64,000 nucleotides of DNA, from assembly GCA_050699955.1 (NCBI GenBank), contig JBOHGD010000001.1:169264-233263 (forward strand), written 5' to 3'. The DNA comes from GCA-003244245 sp050699955. GTDB lineage: Bacteria > Actinomycetota > Actinomycetes > Mycobacteriales > Pseudonocardiaceae. The translations under genes and the position numbers were made by a program. The first letter of the stretch is position 1, and every line of letters begins with the position of its first letter. The notes beneath the pieces were generated by a model, which searched no databases, was not told where the DNA came from, and worked only from the letters and a program-made list of their open reading frames with translations. This document shows, one piece after another, positions 28,187-37,939 of this stretch.

Positions 28187-28222
28187 TAGGTGGGGCATCG
28201 AGTGTGGATCCACGAGGTCAGC

Positions 28223-29818
28223 CTATGAGTCGCCGAGCAGGGTCCGCCGCGCCAATCCGAGTGGCAGACACCCGGAGCCGGCCAAGGTGTCGTGGAACTC
28301 CCGCAGCTCGCCGGTCCACTCCGCGCTGAGCTGTTCGATCTCCAGGCAGCCGGTCAGGTAGGACGGTGCCTGGGTGGGCCAGGCACCGTATCGACTGACT
28401 TCGGTTCTGGCGGTGCCGGGGGACAGCGAGGCTCTGGTGGTCATGAACTCCTCGGCCTGCGCTGGATCCATCTCCCCGCAATGCAGCGCGGTGTCCACGA
28501 TGATCCGGGCGGCCCGGAAGATCCTGGCGTCGAGGTGCCCGAGTTCATGTGCAGGGTCGGTGAAGTAGCCCTGCCTGCGCATCATGCCCTCGGCGTAGAG
28601 TGCCCAACCCTCCACGAAGTAGGTGCTGCGATGCACCGCCCGCACCGCGGACGACCGACCGGCCGTCCAGGACAGATGCCAATGGTGACCCGGGTAGGCC
28701 TCGTGCACCGAGATGGTGGGCAACTGGGCGCGTGCGTTGGTGCGCAGCCGCTGCGCGACCTCGTGGTCGGTAGCCCCGTCCGGGGTGTAGGGCACGAAGA
28801 AGTGACCGGTGCGCGACCGGGTCAGTCCGGGCGGTTGCACATAGGAGGCCACCGCCAGGATTGACCGCTGGAAGGCCGGGGCAGGCACTACCCGGCACTG
28901 CTCGTCCTCGGCGAAGGTCACCAGGGCGCGATCGGCGAGAAAGGCCCGGGCCCGGGTGGTCTCCGCCGCGTACTCCGCACGCATCGCCTGCAACGTCGGT
29001 GGATGGTCGTCCTGCAGGGCGTCCATGGTTGCCCGCCAGTCGGAGCTGCCGCCGCTGACCCGGGGTGTCAACTCCCGCATCTGCGCGTCCAGCGACTCCC
29101 AGGCGGCCTCGCCCCTGCGGTGTAGCTCGGCTGCCCCGTAACCGAGCAGCTCGCGCTGGGTCAGCAGCCCGGAGTACAGCGTCTCGCCCATCCGCCAGTC
29201 ACCGGTGGCGCGTTCGGCGAGGTCGGTGAGGAACGCTGTGGTCGTCTCGAACGCTTGCACCGCAAGTTCGGCCGCCTCCATCAGGCGGATCCGCTGCACG
29301 GGGTCGCCGACCTCGGCGGGCAGCGATTCACGCAGGAAGGTGGGCCCGGCAGCGGCTTGCCCGAGGGCGCGGTGCACCAGCAGCGGGGCGGCCAGCGCGG
29401 GGTCCAGGTTGGCCCGGCACGCAGCCAGCACCTCGGGGACATCCGCGAGCCGGGACACGACCGCGTCCACCAGCTCCGGCTCAGGACGCAACCGGTGCAG
29501 GAAGGGCAGCAGCAGACCGTTGAACACCGGGCTGAGGTATACTGAAGGGTCGCGCCGCCAGACCGGCCATCCGGCGAGCAGTACCTGCCCGCGCAGCGCG
29601 GAGACGATGAGGTCCCGGTCGATCCCGTCCGGCTCGGACTCGAACCGGGCCAGCCAGGCCGAGACATCCCGCTCTCGGCTGTCGAAGGCGGCCGAGGTGA
29701 AGTCGCCGAGTCGGTGTGCGTATCCGGGCGCGCCGAGCGCGTCCGCGTGCACCGGGTTCCGGTCGAAGTACCAGTCGAGATAGGCGTCGATCTGGCCGGT
29801 CGCGAGGTCAGGGCTCAC
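28223..29818 (-). CDS. DUF885 family metallopeptidase-like protein
   Basis: A 531-aa DUF885 protein. The hallmark is SVHEAYPGHHWH in the C-terminal third, a zinc-binding HExxPGHH arrangement, with a downstream ligand candidate in YFVEGWALYAEGMM. These proteins are probably soluble zinc peptidases of uncharacterised specificity. No signal peptide. GTG 29818 begins VSPDLATGQIDAYLDWYF, the usual family start; the frame is open upstream into Arg-rich non-coding-like sequence. Convergent with ctaB. In related genomes heme A synthase (ctaA) often sits close to this position, but it is not found here. Confidence 0.85.
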   Translation of the reverse strand: MSPDLATGQIDAYLDWYFDRNPVHADALGAPGYAHRLGDFTSAAFDSRERDVSAWLARFESEPDGIDRDLIVSALRGQVLLAGWPVWRRDPSVYLSPVFNGLLLPFLHRLRPEPELVDAVVSRLADVPEVLAACRANLDPALAAPLLVHRALGQAAAGPTFLRESLPAEVGDPVQRIRLMEAAELAVQAFETTTAFLTDLAERATGDWRMGETLYSGLLTQRELLGYGAAELHRRGEAAWESLDAQMRELTPRVSGGSSDWRATMDALQDDHPPTLQAMRAEYAAETTRARAFLADRALVTFAEDEQCRVVPAPAFQRSILAVASYVQPPGLTRSRTGHFFVPYTPDGATDHEVAQRLRTNARAQLPTISVHEAYPGHHWHLSWTAGRSSAVRAVHRSTYFVEGWALYAEGMMRRQGYFTDPAHELGHLDARIFRAARIIVDTALHCGEMDPAQAEEFMTTRASLSPGTARTEVSRYGAWPTQAPSYLTGCLEIEQLSAEWTGELREFHDTLAGSGCLPLGLARRTLLGDS

Positions 29819-29880
29819 GGTCGCTGAAACTATCCTGCGCGGCTGCCTGGGCTCAGCCGAGCCCGTTCTGGCCGGGAATC

Positions 29881-30650
29881 TCAGGACAGCCGCAGGGTAC
29901 GGGCGGCCAGTATGCCTGCGCCCGCCGCCCATGCCAGCAGTACCCCGACAGCACCCCAGGGCGTGGCACCGTCGACCAGAGCAGCACGCAGTCCCTCGGC
30001 GAGTGCGCCGGAGGGCAAGATGACGGCGAGCGCGGACAGCGGGCCGGGCAGCGCATCGACGGACAGCACGATGCCGCCCGCGACGACGAGCACCAGCCAC
30101 ACCGTGTTGGCCAGCGCGAGCACGACCTCGGCTCGCAGTGCGCCGCCGAGCAGTACCCCGAGCGCGCCGAACGCGGCGGTACCGGCCAGTATCAGCAGGG
30201 CAGCGGCGGCGGTACCGGCAGGCGCGGGTCGCCAGCCCAGCGCCGCGGCCACCGTCCCGAGCACCACCAGCTGCACCACCACGACCCCGAACACCGCCAG
30301 CATCCGGCCTGCCACCAATGACCAGCGCGGCAGCGCGGTGGCGGCCAACCGTTTGAGTACGCCGTAGCGGCGGTCGAAGCCCAGCGCGATGGCTTGCCCG
30401 GTGAACGCGGTGGACATCACGGCGAGGGCCAGGACGCGCGGGGTGACGTTGTCCACTCGTGGGCTCGGTACCGGCAGGACATGCAGCACGGTGAGCCCGA
30501 TCAGCAGGCCCAGTGGGATGAGCAGGGTGAGCAGGACCTGTTCGCCGTTGCGCAAGGTGAGCACGAACTCGATGCGGGCCTGCGCGAACAGCATCCGCGG
30601 CAGTGAGCCCCGCCCCGGCGCCGGGGTGAAGGTGCCCGGCGGCAACCGGG

Positions 30651-30654
<4 letters not shown>
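29881..30654 (-). CDS. ABC transporter permease
   Basis: A 257-aa membrane protein with six predicted helices, ABC-2 type (region FDRRYGVLKRLAATALPRW between helices 2 and 3 is characteristic). ATG 30654 overlaps the stop of the ATPase gene (ATGA). Orthologous in position to the Rv1457c/Rv1458c transporter pair. Substrate unknown; members are often annotated as drug or lipid exporters. Confidence 0.85.
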
Positions 30655-31592
<938 letters not shown>

Positions 31593-31597
31593 AAAGC

Positions 31598-33316
31598 CTA
31601 GATCGCGGTGTCGGACCCAGGCGCACCGGCCCGCACCGGTGTACGCCGGATCGGCCGCTGATAGTGGCCGATCCGCAGCGCCGCCGACCACGGTGGGGTA
31701 CGTCCGCGGACCAGCAACAACGGCACCACCACGGTGATCGCGGCGGCCACGATCGCCGACGGCAGCACCCACGCCCGGAACAGGAAGTCCGACCCGGTGG
31801 GCGCCACCAGCAGGGCGAGCACCATCGAGGCCGCAGTGGCGGTGACCCGGAACGCCGGGTGGGCGGCGGAGGCGGCCAGCGGGATCACGGCCCACAGCAA
31901 GTACCACGGATGCACCACTGGCCCCAGCAGCACCACCGCGCCCAGCCCGACCCCGAGCCCGGTAAGCGGCTCCACCCGCCCCCGCCAGCAGCGCCACAGC
32001 ATGAGCAGGCACACCCCGGCGGCGGCGGCCAGACCGGTGGACCGAGCCAGCCCGAGCACCGAGGTGCTGTGGTCACCCAGGCCGAACACGCTACCGATCG
32101 AGGAGGCCAGCAGGCCGAGATCGGTCACCACCGACATCCAGCTGCGCACCGCGTTGGGTGTGCTGAGTGCGCCTATCCAGCCGAAACCCAACCCGGTGCC
32201 CCACGCGAGCGCCAGCGTGGCGGCCATTGCCACCCCGCCGATCACGGCGCCGGCGAAGGCCAGGTCGCGCAGCCGGCTACCCCGGTGCGCGGCCACCCAG
32301 ACCATGACGAACCCGAGGGCCAACGCAGCGGGGACCTTCACTGAAGCCGCTGCGGCGATGAGCACCGTCCCGCCGAGCAGCGTCGGCCCGACCAGGGGGC
32401 TTCGCAACGCCAGTTCCAGCCCCACCAGCATCAGGCCGATCATCAGCGCCTCGTTGTGTACCCCGCTGACCAGGTGGAACAGCACTAATGGATTGGCGGC
32501 CCCCAGCCACAGCGCGAACACCGGTGAGATTCCCACCCGCCGGGCCAGCCGCGGCAGCGCCCAGACGATCATCACCACGCCGGCCAGCGCGAGGGTGCGA
32601 TGCAGCAACACGCCGAGCACGACGTCGTCGCCCGCGATCCAGTCGATCGGCCTGCCCAGGGCGAGGAACAACGGGCCGTACGGGGCCGGGGTGTTGCGCC
32701 AGATCGTGGGAATCCCCCGGACCAGAGGGTGATCCACCCCCAGCGCCTCGGCCGGACCGAGCAGGTAGGGATTCAGACCGCGATCCGCCATCGCGCCCTG
32801 CGCGAGGTAGCTGTAGACGTCTCGGCTGAACATCGGCGGCGCAACCATGAGCGGCACCACCCACATCATCATGGTGCGATCCAGCTGAGCCCGCGAGATC
32901 AGCCGGAGCCGCCCGGGAGCGGCCAGCGCGCCGAGCCACAACCAGGCCAGCACCACCATGAACATGCCGGTATAGGCGATCGCCAGTGACGCGGTGGGCA
33001 TCCGGATGAACAGGCCCAGTACCGGCAGGCCGACCACCGGGTTGCCCAGCACAGGAGCGGTGCCCGCGCCGAGCGAACCCAGGGCCATGAGCAGCGCACC
33101 CACGGTGCCGAACCGGCGCACCGTGTCGAGTTGGCCGGTTTCGTGCGGGCTCAGCCCGGTGCCGTCAGACGGTGGGGTGAGCGGCGGTTCCGGCGCGGGC
33201 CGGATCGCCTCGACACCATTGATCCGCCCGGCCACCACGCTGGGAAGGGTAGCGGTGTGCGCAGCGCCAGATGAGGGCACTGCCGTTGGCGCATCCCGGG
33301 TCGGAGCACTCGACAT
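31598..33316 (-). CDS. mptB: Polyprenol-phosphomannose-dependent alpha-(1,6)-mannosyltransferase
   Basis: A 572-aa GT-C glycosyltransferase homologous to MptB, which builds the alpha-1,6-mannan core of lipomannan/lipoarabinomannan in the Corynebacteriales and relatives. About 13 membrane helices; the extracytoplasmic acidic motif is FSRDVYSYLAQG after the second pair of helices. The ~55-residue N-terminus is Pro/Thr-rich and cytoplasmic. ATG 33316 lies only 35 bp from the divergent sufR start, the same arrangement as Rv1459c-Rv1460. Confidence 0.9.
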   Translation of the reverse strand: MSSAPTRDAPTAVPSSGAAHTATLPSVVAGRINGVEAIRPAPEPPLTPPSDGTGLSPHETGQLDTVRRFGTVGALLMALGSLGAGTAPVLGNPVVGLPVLGLFIRMPTASLAIAYTGMFMVVLAWLWLGALAAPGRLRLISRAQLDRTMMMWVVPLMVAPPMFSRDVYSYLAQGAMADRGLNPYLLGPAEALGVDHPLVRGIPTIWRNTPAPYGPLFLALGRPIDWIAGDDVVLGVLLHRTLALAGVVMIVWALPRLARRVGISPVFALWLGAANPLVLFHLVSGVHNEALMIGLMLVGLELALRSPLVGPTLLGGTVLIAAAASVKVPAALALGFVMVWVAAHRGSRLRDLAFAGAVIGGVAMAATLALAWGTGLGFGWIGALSTPNAVRSWMSVVTDLGLLASSIGSVFGLGDHSTSVLGLARSTGLAAAAGVCLLMLWRCWRGRVEPLTGLGVGLGAVVLLGPVVHPWYLLWAVIPLAASAAHPAFRVTATAASMVLALLVAPTGSDFLFRAWVLPSAIVAAAITVVVPLLLVRGRTPPWSAALRIGHYQRPIRRTPVRAGAPGSDTAI

Positions 33317-33344
33317 TTGACCTTCCCAGCGAAATACGTAACAT
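33317..33344 (+). promoter_or_regulatory. Predicted sufR promoter
   Basis: TTGACC (33317-33322) and TAACAT (33339-33344) are separated by 16 bases, matching actinobacterial sigma-A-type promoters. The expected start point, 7 or 8 bases beyond the -10, falls on 33351-33352, the first base of the sufR GTG, so the transcript would be leaderless. Confidence 0.6.
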
Positions 33345-33352
33345 TGGTGTTG
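33339..33352. promoter_or_regulatory. Candidate SufR operator TAAC-N6-GTTG
   Basis: TAAC-ATTGGT-GTTG differs by one base from the CAAC-N6-GTTG inverted repeat described for cyanobacterial SufR. The inner part AACA-TTGG-TGTT is a perfect 4+4 repeat. It covers the -10 and the predicted start of the sufR transcript, where bound SufR would block the whole suf operon. Identification is by sequence resemblance only. Confidence 0.55.
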
Positions 33353-34095
33353 TGAAAAACGTCGGGACGGATCCGATGCCGGTGGTACAGGTGCCAGCCG
33401 GCGGGGATGGCCGTACCCGCGAGTCAGTGGCCAGAACGTTGCTCGAGCATGGGCCGGTATCGGCCGCCGTGGTCGCCGAATCGCTCGGCCTCAGTCCCGC
33501 TGCGGTGCGCCGCCATCTCGATGCCTTGCTCGCCGATGGGGAGGCCGCCTTCCGTTCGGCACCGCGCCGCGGTCCCCGCGGCCGAGGCCGCCCGGCAAAG
33601 TTGTTCCTGCTCACCGCCATCGGACGGGCCCGGTTCGGACATGCCTATGACGATCTCGCAGTGGCCGCGTTGCGGTTCCTGGCTGAGCATGGTGGCGAGG
33701 CTGCGGTCCGTTCGTTCGCCGAGCAGCGGGTCACCGATCTAGTCGGTCGACACCGCGATGCGGTGACCGCCCTACCGGATCCGGTAGGGCGTGCCGGGGC
33801 CTTGGCCGACGCGCTGAGCAGCGAGGGCTACGCGGCGTCGGCTGAGCACGTCGGCGCTGGTGCCCAGCTTTGTCAGCATCACTGCCCGGTGGCCCACGTC
33901 GCTACGGAGTTCCCGCAGCTGTGCGAGGCCGAGACGGCGGCGTTCGCCGACCTGCTCGGCACGCACGTGCAGCGGCTGGCGACCATCGCGCGCGGTGACG
34001 TGGTGTGCACGACGCACGTCCCAGAGACCCGTATACCACCCGACCCCCGACCGACCGATCCCACCACGAAACCGGATGGAGGCGTCTCGGCATGA
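33352..34095 (+). CDS. sufR: SUF operon repressor SufR (ArsR/MarR-like winged helix with Fe-S cysteines)
   Basis: A 247-aa transcription regulator. The winged HTH is at residues ~25-65 (VAESLGLSPAAVRRHLDALL) followed by RGRGRPAKLFLLT of the wing. The C-terminal region has cysteines C174, C178 and C191 in AQLCQHHCPVAHVATEFPQLC, the cluster-sensing pattern of SufR. It represses suf when the cluster is loaded. GTG 33352 coincides with the predicted transcript start; ATG 33376 is a shorter alternative. The stop overlaps the sufB ATG, making it the first gene of the suf operon. Confidence 0.93.
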   Translation: MKNVGTDPMPVVQVPAGGDGRTRESVARTLLEHGPVSAAVVAESLGLSPAAVRRHLDALLADGEAAFRSAPRRGPRGRGRPAKLFLLTAIGRARFGHAYDDLAVAALRFLAEHGGEAAVRSFAEQRVTDLVGRHRDAVTALPDPVGRAGALADALSSEGYAASAEHVGAGAQLCQHHCPVAHVATEFPQLCEAETAAFADLLGTHVQRLATIARGDVVCTTHVPETRIPPDPRPTDPTTKPDGGVSA

Positions 34096-35567
34096 CCACT
34101 GCACCTGAGCAGGATGTTCGAGCGCAGGATGTTCGACCGCAGCACGTCCCCTCGGTCCCCCTCACCCAGGAGGAGACACTCTCCAGCCTGGGCCGTTACG
34201 AGTACGGCTGGGCCGACTCCGATGCCGCGGGCGCCGACGCCCACCGCGGCCTGTCCGAGGCCGTGGTGCGGGACATCTCGGCCAAGAAGAACGAGCCGGA
34301 GTGGATGTTGGAGACCCGCCTCAAAGCGCTGCGTCTGTTCCAGCGCAAGCCCATGCCCCGCTGGGGTGCGGACCTGTCCGGCATCGACTTCGACAACATC
34401 AAGTACTTCGTTCGGTCGACCGAGAAGCAGGCCACGTCCTGGGAGGAACTACCCGAGGACATCAAGTCCACCTACGACCGGCTGGGTATTCCGGAGGCGG
34501 AGAAGGCCCGGCTGGTAGCCGGTGTGGCCGCGCAGTACGAGTCCGAGGTCGTCTACCACAAGATCCGTGAGGACCTCGAGGAGCAGGGCGTCCAGTTCCT
34601 GGACACCGACACCGCACTGCGCGAGCACCCGGAGATCTTCAAGGAGTACTTCTGCAGCGTGATCCCGGCCGGCGACAACAAGTTCGCCGCGCTGAACACC
34701 GCGGTGTGGTCGGGAGGGTCGTTCATCTACGTGCCGCCCGGTGTGCGCGTCGACATCCCGCTGCAGGCCTACTTCCGGATCAACACCGAGAACATGGGCC
34801 AGTTCGAGCGGACGCTGATCATCGTCGACGAGGGCGCCTACGTGCACTACGTCGAGGGGTGTACGGCACCGATCTACAAGTCCGACTCGTTGCACTCGGC
34901 CGTGGTGGAGATCATCGTGCGCAAGGGCGGCCGGTGCCGCTACACCACGATCCAGAACTGGTCGAACAACGTCTACAACCTGGTCACCAAGCGGGCAACC
35001 GCGGCCGAGGGCGCGACCATGGAGTGGATCGACGGCAACCTCGGCTCCAAGGTCACCATGAAGTACCCGTCGGTGTGGCTGATCGGTGAGCACGCCAAGG
35101 GTGAGGTGCTCTCGGTGGCCTGTGCGGGTGAGGGCCAGCACCAGGACGCCGGAGCGAAGATGGTGCACGCCGCGCCACACACCTCCTCGACGATCGTGTC
35201 CAAGTCGGTGGCCCGTGGCGGTGGCCGTACTTCCTACCGCGGACTGGTGCAGGTCAACGAGGGCAGCCACCACTCCCGCTCGACGGTGAAGTGCGACGCG
35301 CTGCTGGTCGACCAGATCAGCCGGTCCGACACCTATCCCTACGTCGATATCCGCGAGGACGACGTGTCGATGGGGCATGAGGCCACGGTCTCCAAGGTCA
35401 GCGACAACCAGCTCTTCTACCTGATGAGCCGGGGGCTGACCGAGGACGAGGCGATGGCCATGATCGTGCGCGGGTTCATCGAGCCGATCGCTCGTGAGCT
35501 GCCCATGGAGTACGCCCTCGAGCTCAACCGCCTGATCGAACTGCAGATGGAAGGAGCCGTCGGCTGA
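34092..35567 (+). CDS. sufB: Fe-S cluster assembly scaffold SufB
   Basis: A 491-aa scaffold subunit of SufBC2D, where nascent Fe-S clusters are built. The beta-helix core includes AVWSGGSFIYVPPGVRVDIPL-type sequence (family signature), VHYVEGCTAPIYKSDSLHSA with the conserved Cys, and the C-terminal HHSRSTVKCDALL plus MSRGLTEDEAMAMIVRGF. There is no intein, unlike M. tuberculosis SufB. The N-terminus carries a short duplication (AQDVR-AQDVR). ATG 34092 overlaps the sufR stop. Confidence 0.96.
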   Translation: MTTAPEQDVRAQDVRPQHVPSVPLTQEETLSSLGRYEYGWADSDAAGADAHRGLSEAVVRDISAKKNEPEWMLETRLKALRLFQRKPMPRWGADLSGIDFDNIKYFVRSTEKQATSWEELPEDIKSTYDRLGIPEAEKARLVAGVAAQYESEVVYHKIREDLEEQGVQFLDTDTALREHPEIFKEYFCSVIPAGDNKFAALNTAVWSGGSFIYVPPGVRVDIPLQAYFRINTENMGQFERTLIIVDEGAYVHYVEGCTAPIYKSDSLHSAVVEIIVRKGGRCRYTTIQNWSNNVYNLVTKRATAAEGATMEWIDGNLGSKVTMKYPSVWLIGEHAKGEVLSVACAGEGQHQDAGAKMVHAAPHTSSTIVSKSVARGGGRTSYRGLVQVNEGSHHSRSTVKCDALLVDQISRSDTYPYVDIREDDVSMGHEATVSKVSDNQLFYLMSRGLTEDEAMAMIVRGFIEPIARELPMEYALELNRLIELQMEGAVG

Positions 35568-35568
35568 G

Positions 35569-36762
35569 ATGACGGCAGTGTCTTCTTCGCCTACGGCTAA
35601 TACCGGCGGGCCTGTTCTTGCCGCGCACGCACACGGTGACGGCGTGCCGATGGTGTCCCGGGGACAGCGGTTCACCTCCTACGACGTGGATGCCTTCGAG
35701 GTGCCCACCGGCCGGGAGGAGGACTGGCGGTTCACCCCGTTGCGACGGTTGCGTGGGCTGCACAAGGGCATTGAAGCCACCGGCACGGCGCAGATCACCG
35801 TGCAGGCATCCGACGACGTGACGGTCGAGCAGGTCGGCATGGGGGATCCGCGCATCGGTGCGGGCGGCGTGCCTGCCGACCGGGTGGCCGCGCAAGCCTG
35901 GAGTTCCGCTGTGCAGGCGACCGTGCTGACGGTGCCTGCTGAAACCAGACTCGATGACCCGGTGATGATCCTTGTCGCGGGGCCGGGGGTCGGCGAGGTG
36001 GCGTACGGGCATCTGCAGTTGCGTCTCGAGTCCTTCGCCGAGGCTGTGGTGGTACTCGACTACCGCGGCAGTGGCACCTACGCGGAGAACGTAGAACTGG
36101 TGCTCGGCGACGGTGCCCGGTTGACGCTGGTTTCCGTGCAGGACTGGGCTGACGACGCCGTGCATGTGGCTGCGCAGCACGTCCGGCTGGGCCGGGATGC
36201 GGTGCTGCGGGCCACCACGGTGAGCCTGGGCGGCGATCTGGTCCGGCAGTCGCCGACGGTCACGTTCACCGAGCCCGGCGGCGATGTCGAGTTGCTCGGG
36301 TTGTACTTCGCCGACGCGGGACAACATCTGGAACACCGGCTGCTGGTGGATCACGCGGTGCCGTACTGCCGGTCCAACGTGGTCTACAAGGGCGCTCTGC
36401 AGGGCCGGGACGCGCATACCGTGTGGATCGGCGATGTGCTGATCCAGGCCGCCGCGGAGGGTACGGAGACCTTCGAGGTCAACCGCAACCTGGTGCTCAA
36501 CGATGGCGCACGGGCCGATTCGGTGCCCAACCTGGAGATCGAGACCGGGGAGATCGCCGGTGCCGGGCACGCCAGCGCTACCGGGCGCTTCGATGACGAG
36601 CAGCTGTTCTACCTGACCTCTCGAGGCATCCCGACCGATCAGGCCCGCAGGCTCGTGGTACGCGGTTTCTTCGGCGAGATCCTGCAGAAGATCGCTGTCC
36701 CGCAGGTGCGGGAGCGGTTGGCGGCGGCGATCGAGGCCGAACTGGAAGCGGTGGGAGTATGA
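35569..36762 (+). CDS. sufD: Fe-S cluster assembly protein SufD
   Basis: A 397-aa SufB paralog that partners SufB and SufC. Features: FEVPTGREEDWRFTPLRRLRG near the N-terminus, the beta-helix repeats in the centre, and C-terminal GHASATGRFDDEQLFYLTSRG followed by RRLVVRGFFGEIL, the SufC-binding region. Starts at ATG 35569, one base after the sufB stop. Its own stop overlaps a 12-codon mini-ORF that bridges to the next gene. Confidence 0.95.
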   Translation: MTAVSSSPTANTGGPVLAAHAHGDGVPMVSRGQRFTSYDVDAFEVPTGREEDWRFTPLRRLRGLHKGIEATGTAQITVQASDDVTVEQVGMGDPRIGAGGVPADRVAAQAWSSAVQATVLTVPAETRLDDPVMILVAGPGVGEVAYGHLQLRLESFAEAVVVLDYRGSGTYAENVELVLGDGARLTLVSVQDWADDAVHVAAQHVRLGRDAVLRATTVSLGGDLVRQSPTVTFTEPGGDVELLGLYFADAGQHLEHRLLVDHAVPYCRSNVVYKGALQGRDAHTVWIGDVLIQAAAEGTETFEVNRNLVLNDGARADSVPNLEIETGEIAGAGHASATGRFDDEQLFYLTSRGIPTDQARRLVVRGFFGEILQKIAVPQVRERLAAAIEAELEAVGV

Positions 36763-36797
36763 CCGCCGCCGCGCTTGCCGCGGAGGCGGCGATATGA
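36759..36797 (+). CDS. 12-codon bridging mini-ORF between sufD and the Rieske gene
   Basis: ATG 36759 overlaps the sufD stop (ATGA) and the frame, encoding MTAAALAAEAAI, ends with a TGA at 36795-36797 that overlaps the ATG of the Rieske gene (ATGA again). Ribosomes ending sufD could re-initiate here and pass on. A GGAGG inside it (36782-36786) serves the Rieske start. Whether the peptide is made or matters is unknown. Confidence 0.4.
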   Translation: MTAAALAAEAAI

Positions 36798-37120
36798 CCG
36801 CCACCCGGCTCTGCAGCCTGACCGATCTCAAGGAGGACTTGCCGACTGGCTTCGAGGTCGACGGCACACCGGTGGTGCTGATCCGCCAAGGCGAGCAGGT
36901 GTACGCGCTGGCTGACGTCTGTTCACATGCCGAGATCGCGCTGTCCGAGGGTGAGGTGACCCGGCAAGGCCTGGAGTGCTGGCTGCACGGCTCGTGCTTC
37001 GACCTGCGCACCGGCCACCCGTCGTCCCCGCCGGCCTCCGAACCGGTGGACACCTACGCCGTGACGATCGAGGGTGACGATGTGTACGTCGACCCTTCCG
37101 CCGTGACGAACCGTTCATGA
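36794..37120 (+). CDS. Rieske-type non-heme [2Fe-2S] ferredoxin
   Basis: A 108-aa bacterial Rieske ferredoxin. Cluster ligands C43-S-H45 and C62-W-L-H65 are present (CSHAEIALSEGEV and CWLHGSCFDL), with the usual PPASEPVDTYAV end. Inside SUF operons of actinobacteria such a gene commonly sits between sufD and sufC, and may supply electrons for cluster assembly; this role is inferred. ATG 36794 has GGAGG eight bases upstream. Confidence 0.93.
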   Translation: MTATRLCSLTDLKEDLPTGFEVDGTPVVLIRQGEQVYALADVCSHAEIALSEGEVTRQGLECWLHGSCFDLRTGHPSSPPASEPVDTYAVTIEGDDVYVDPSAVTNRS

Positions 37121-37153
37121 CGACCAACCGCTAGCAGGAGCTGAGAGACACCG

Positions 37154-37939
37154 ATGGCCACTCTGGAGATCAAGGACTTGCACGTCGCGGTCCGTACCGA
37201 TGATGAGGAGACCCCTGAGAAGGAGATCCTCCGTGGCGTCGACCTCACGGTCCGGGCGGGGGAGACCCACGCGATGATGGGCCCGAACGGGTCGGGTAAG
37301 TCCACCCTGGCCTACTCGATCGCCGGGCATCCCAAATATCAGGTCACCTCGGGACAGGTGTTGCTCGACGGCCAAGACGTGCTGGCCATGTCTGTCGACG
37401 AGCGCGCCCGCGCCGGGCTGTTCCTCGCCATGCAGTACCCCGTCGAGGTGCCCGGTGTCTCGATGTCGAACTTCCTGCGCAGCGCAGCCACCTCGATCCG
37501 CGGCGAGGCACCCAAGCTGCGCACCTGGGTCAAGGAGGTCAAGGCGGCGATGTCCGAGCTGGACATCGAGTCCTCCTTCGCTGAGCGCAGCGTCAACGAG
37601 GGCTTCTCGGGCGGTGAGAAGAAGCGCCACGAGATACTCCAGCTGTCGCTGCTCAGGCCGAAGATCGCGGTGCTGGACGAGACCGACTCCGGCTTGGACG
37701 TCGACGCGTTGCGGGTGGTCTCCGACGGTGTGAACCGGTACCGGGCCAACGGGGATGTCGGCGTGCTGCTGATCACCCACTACACCCGGATCCTGCGCCA
37801 TGTCGCACCCGACCATGTGCACGTCTTCGCGGGCGGCCGGATCGTCGAATCCGGCGGACCGGAGTTGGCAGACGAACTGGAGACGGGTGGGTATGAGCGT
37901 TTCACCCGCCACCCTGAGGCGACGGGGGTGTCACCGTGA
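37154..37939 (+). CDS. sufC: Fe-S cluster assembly ATPase SufC
   Basis: A 261-aa ABC-type ATPase driving SufBC2D. Walker A GPNGSGKSTLAYSIAGHP, Q-loop FLAMQYPVEVPGV, signature NEGFSGGEKKRHEILQ, Walker B IAVLDETDSGLDVDAL and switch His in LLITHYTRIL are intact. AGGAG precedes ATG 37154. Stop overlaps the sufS GTG by four bases. Confidence 0.96.
   Translation: MATLEIKDLHVAVRTDDEETPEKEILRGVDLTVRAGETHAMMGPNGSGKSTLAYSIAGHPKYQVTSGQVLLDGQDVLAMSVDERARAGLFLAMQYPVEVPGVSMSNFLRSAATSIRGEAPKLRTWVKEVKAAMSELDIESSFAERSVNEGFSGGEKKRHEILQLSLLRPKIAVLDETDSGLDVDALRVVSDGVNRYRANGDVGVLLITHYTRILRHVAPDHVHVFAGGRIVESGGPELADELETGGYERFTRHPEATGVSP

Noticed and set aside
34092..35567. Intein in SufB, as in M. tuberculosis
   Set aside because: The protein is of normal, intein-free length (491 aa) with continuous family sequence.
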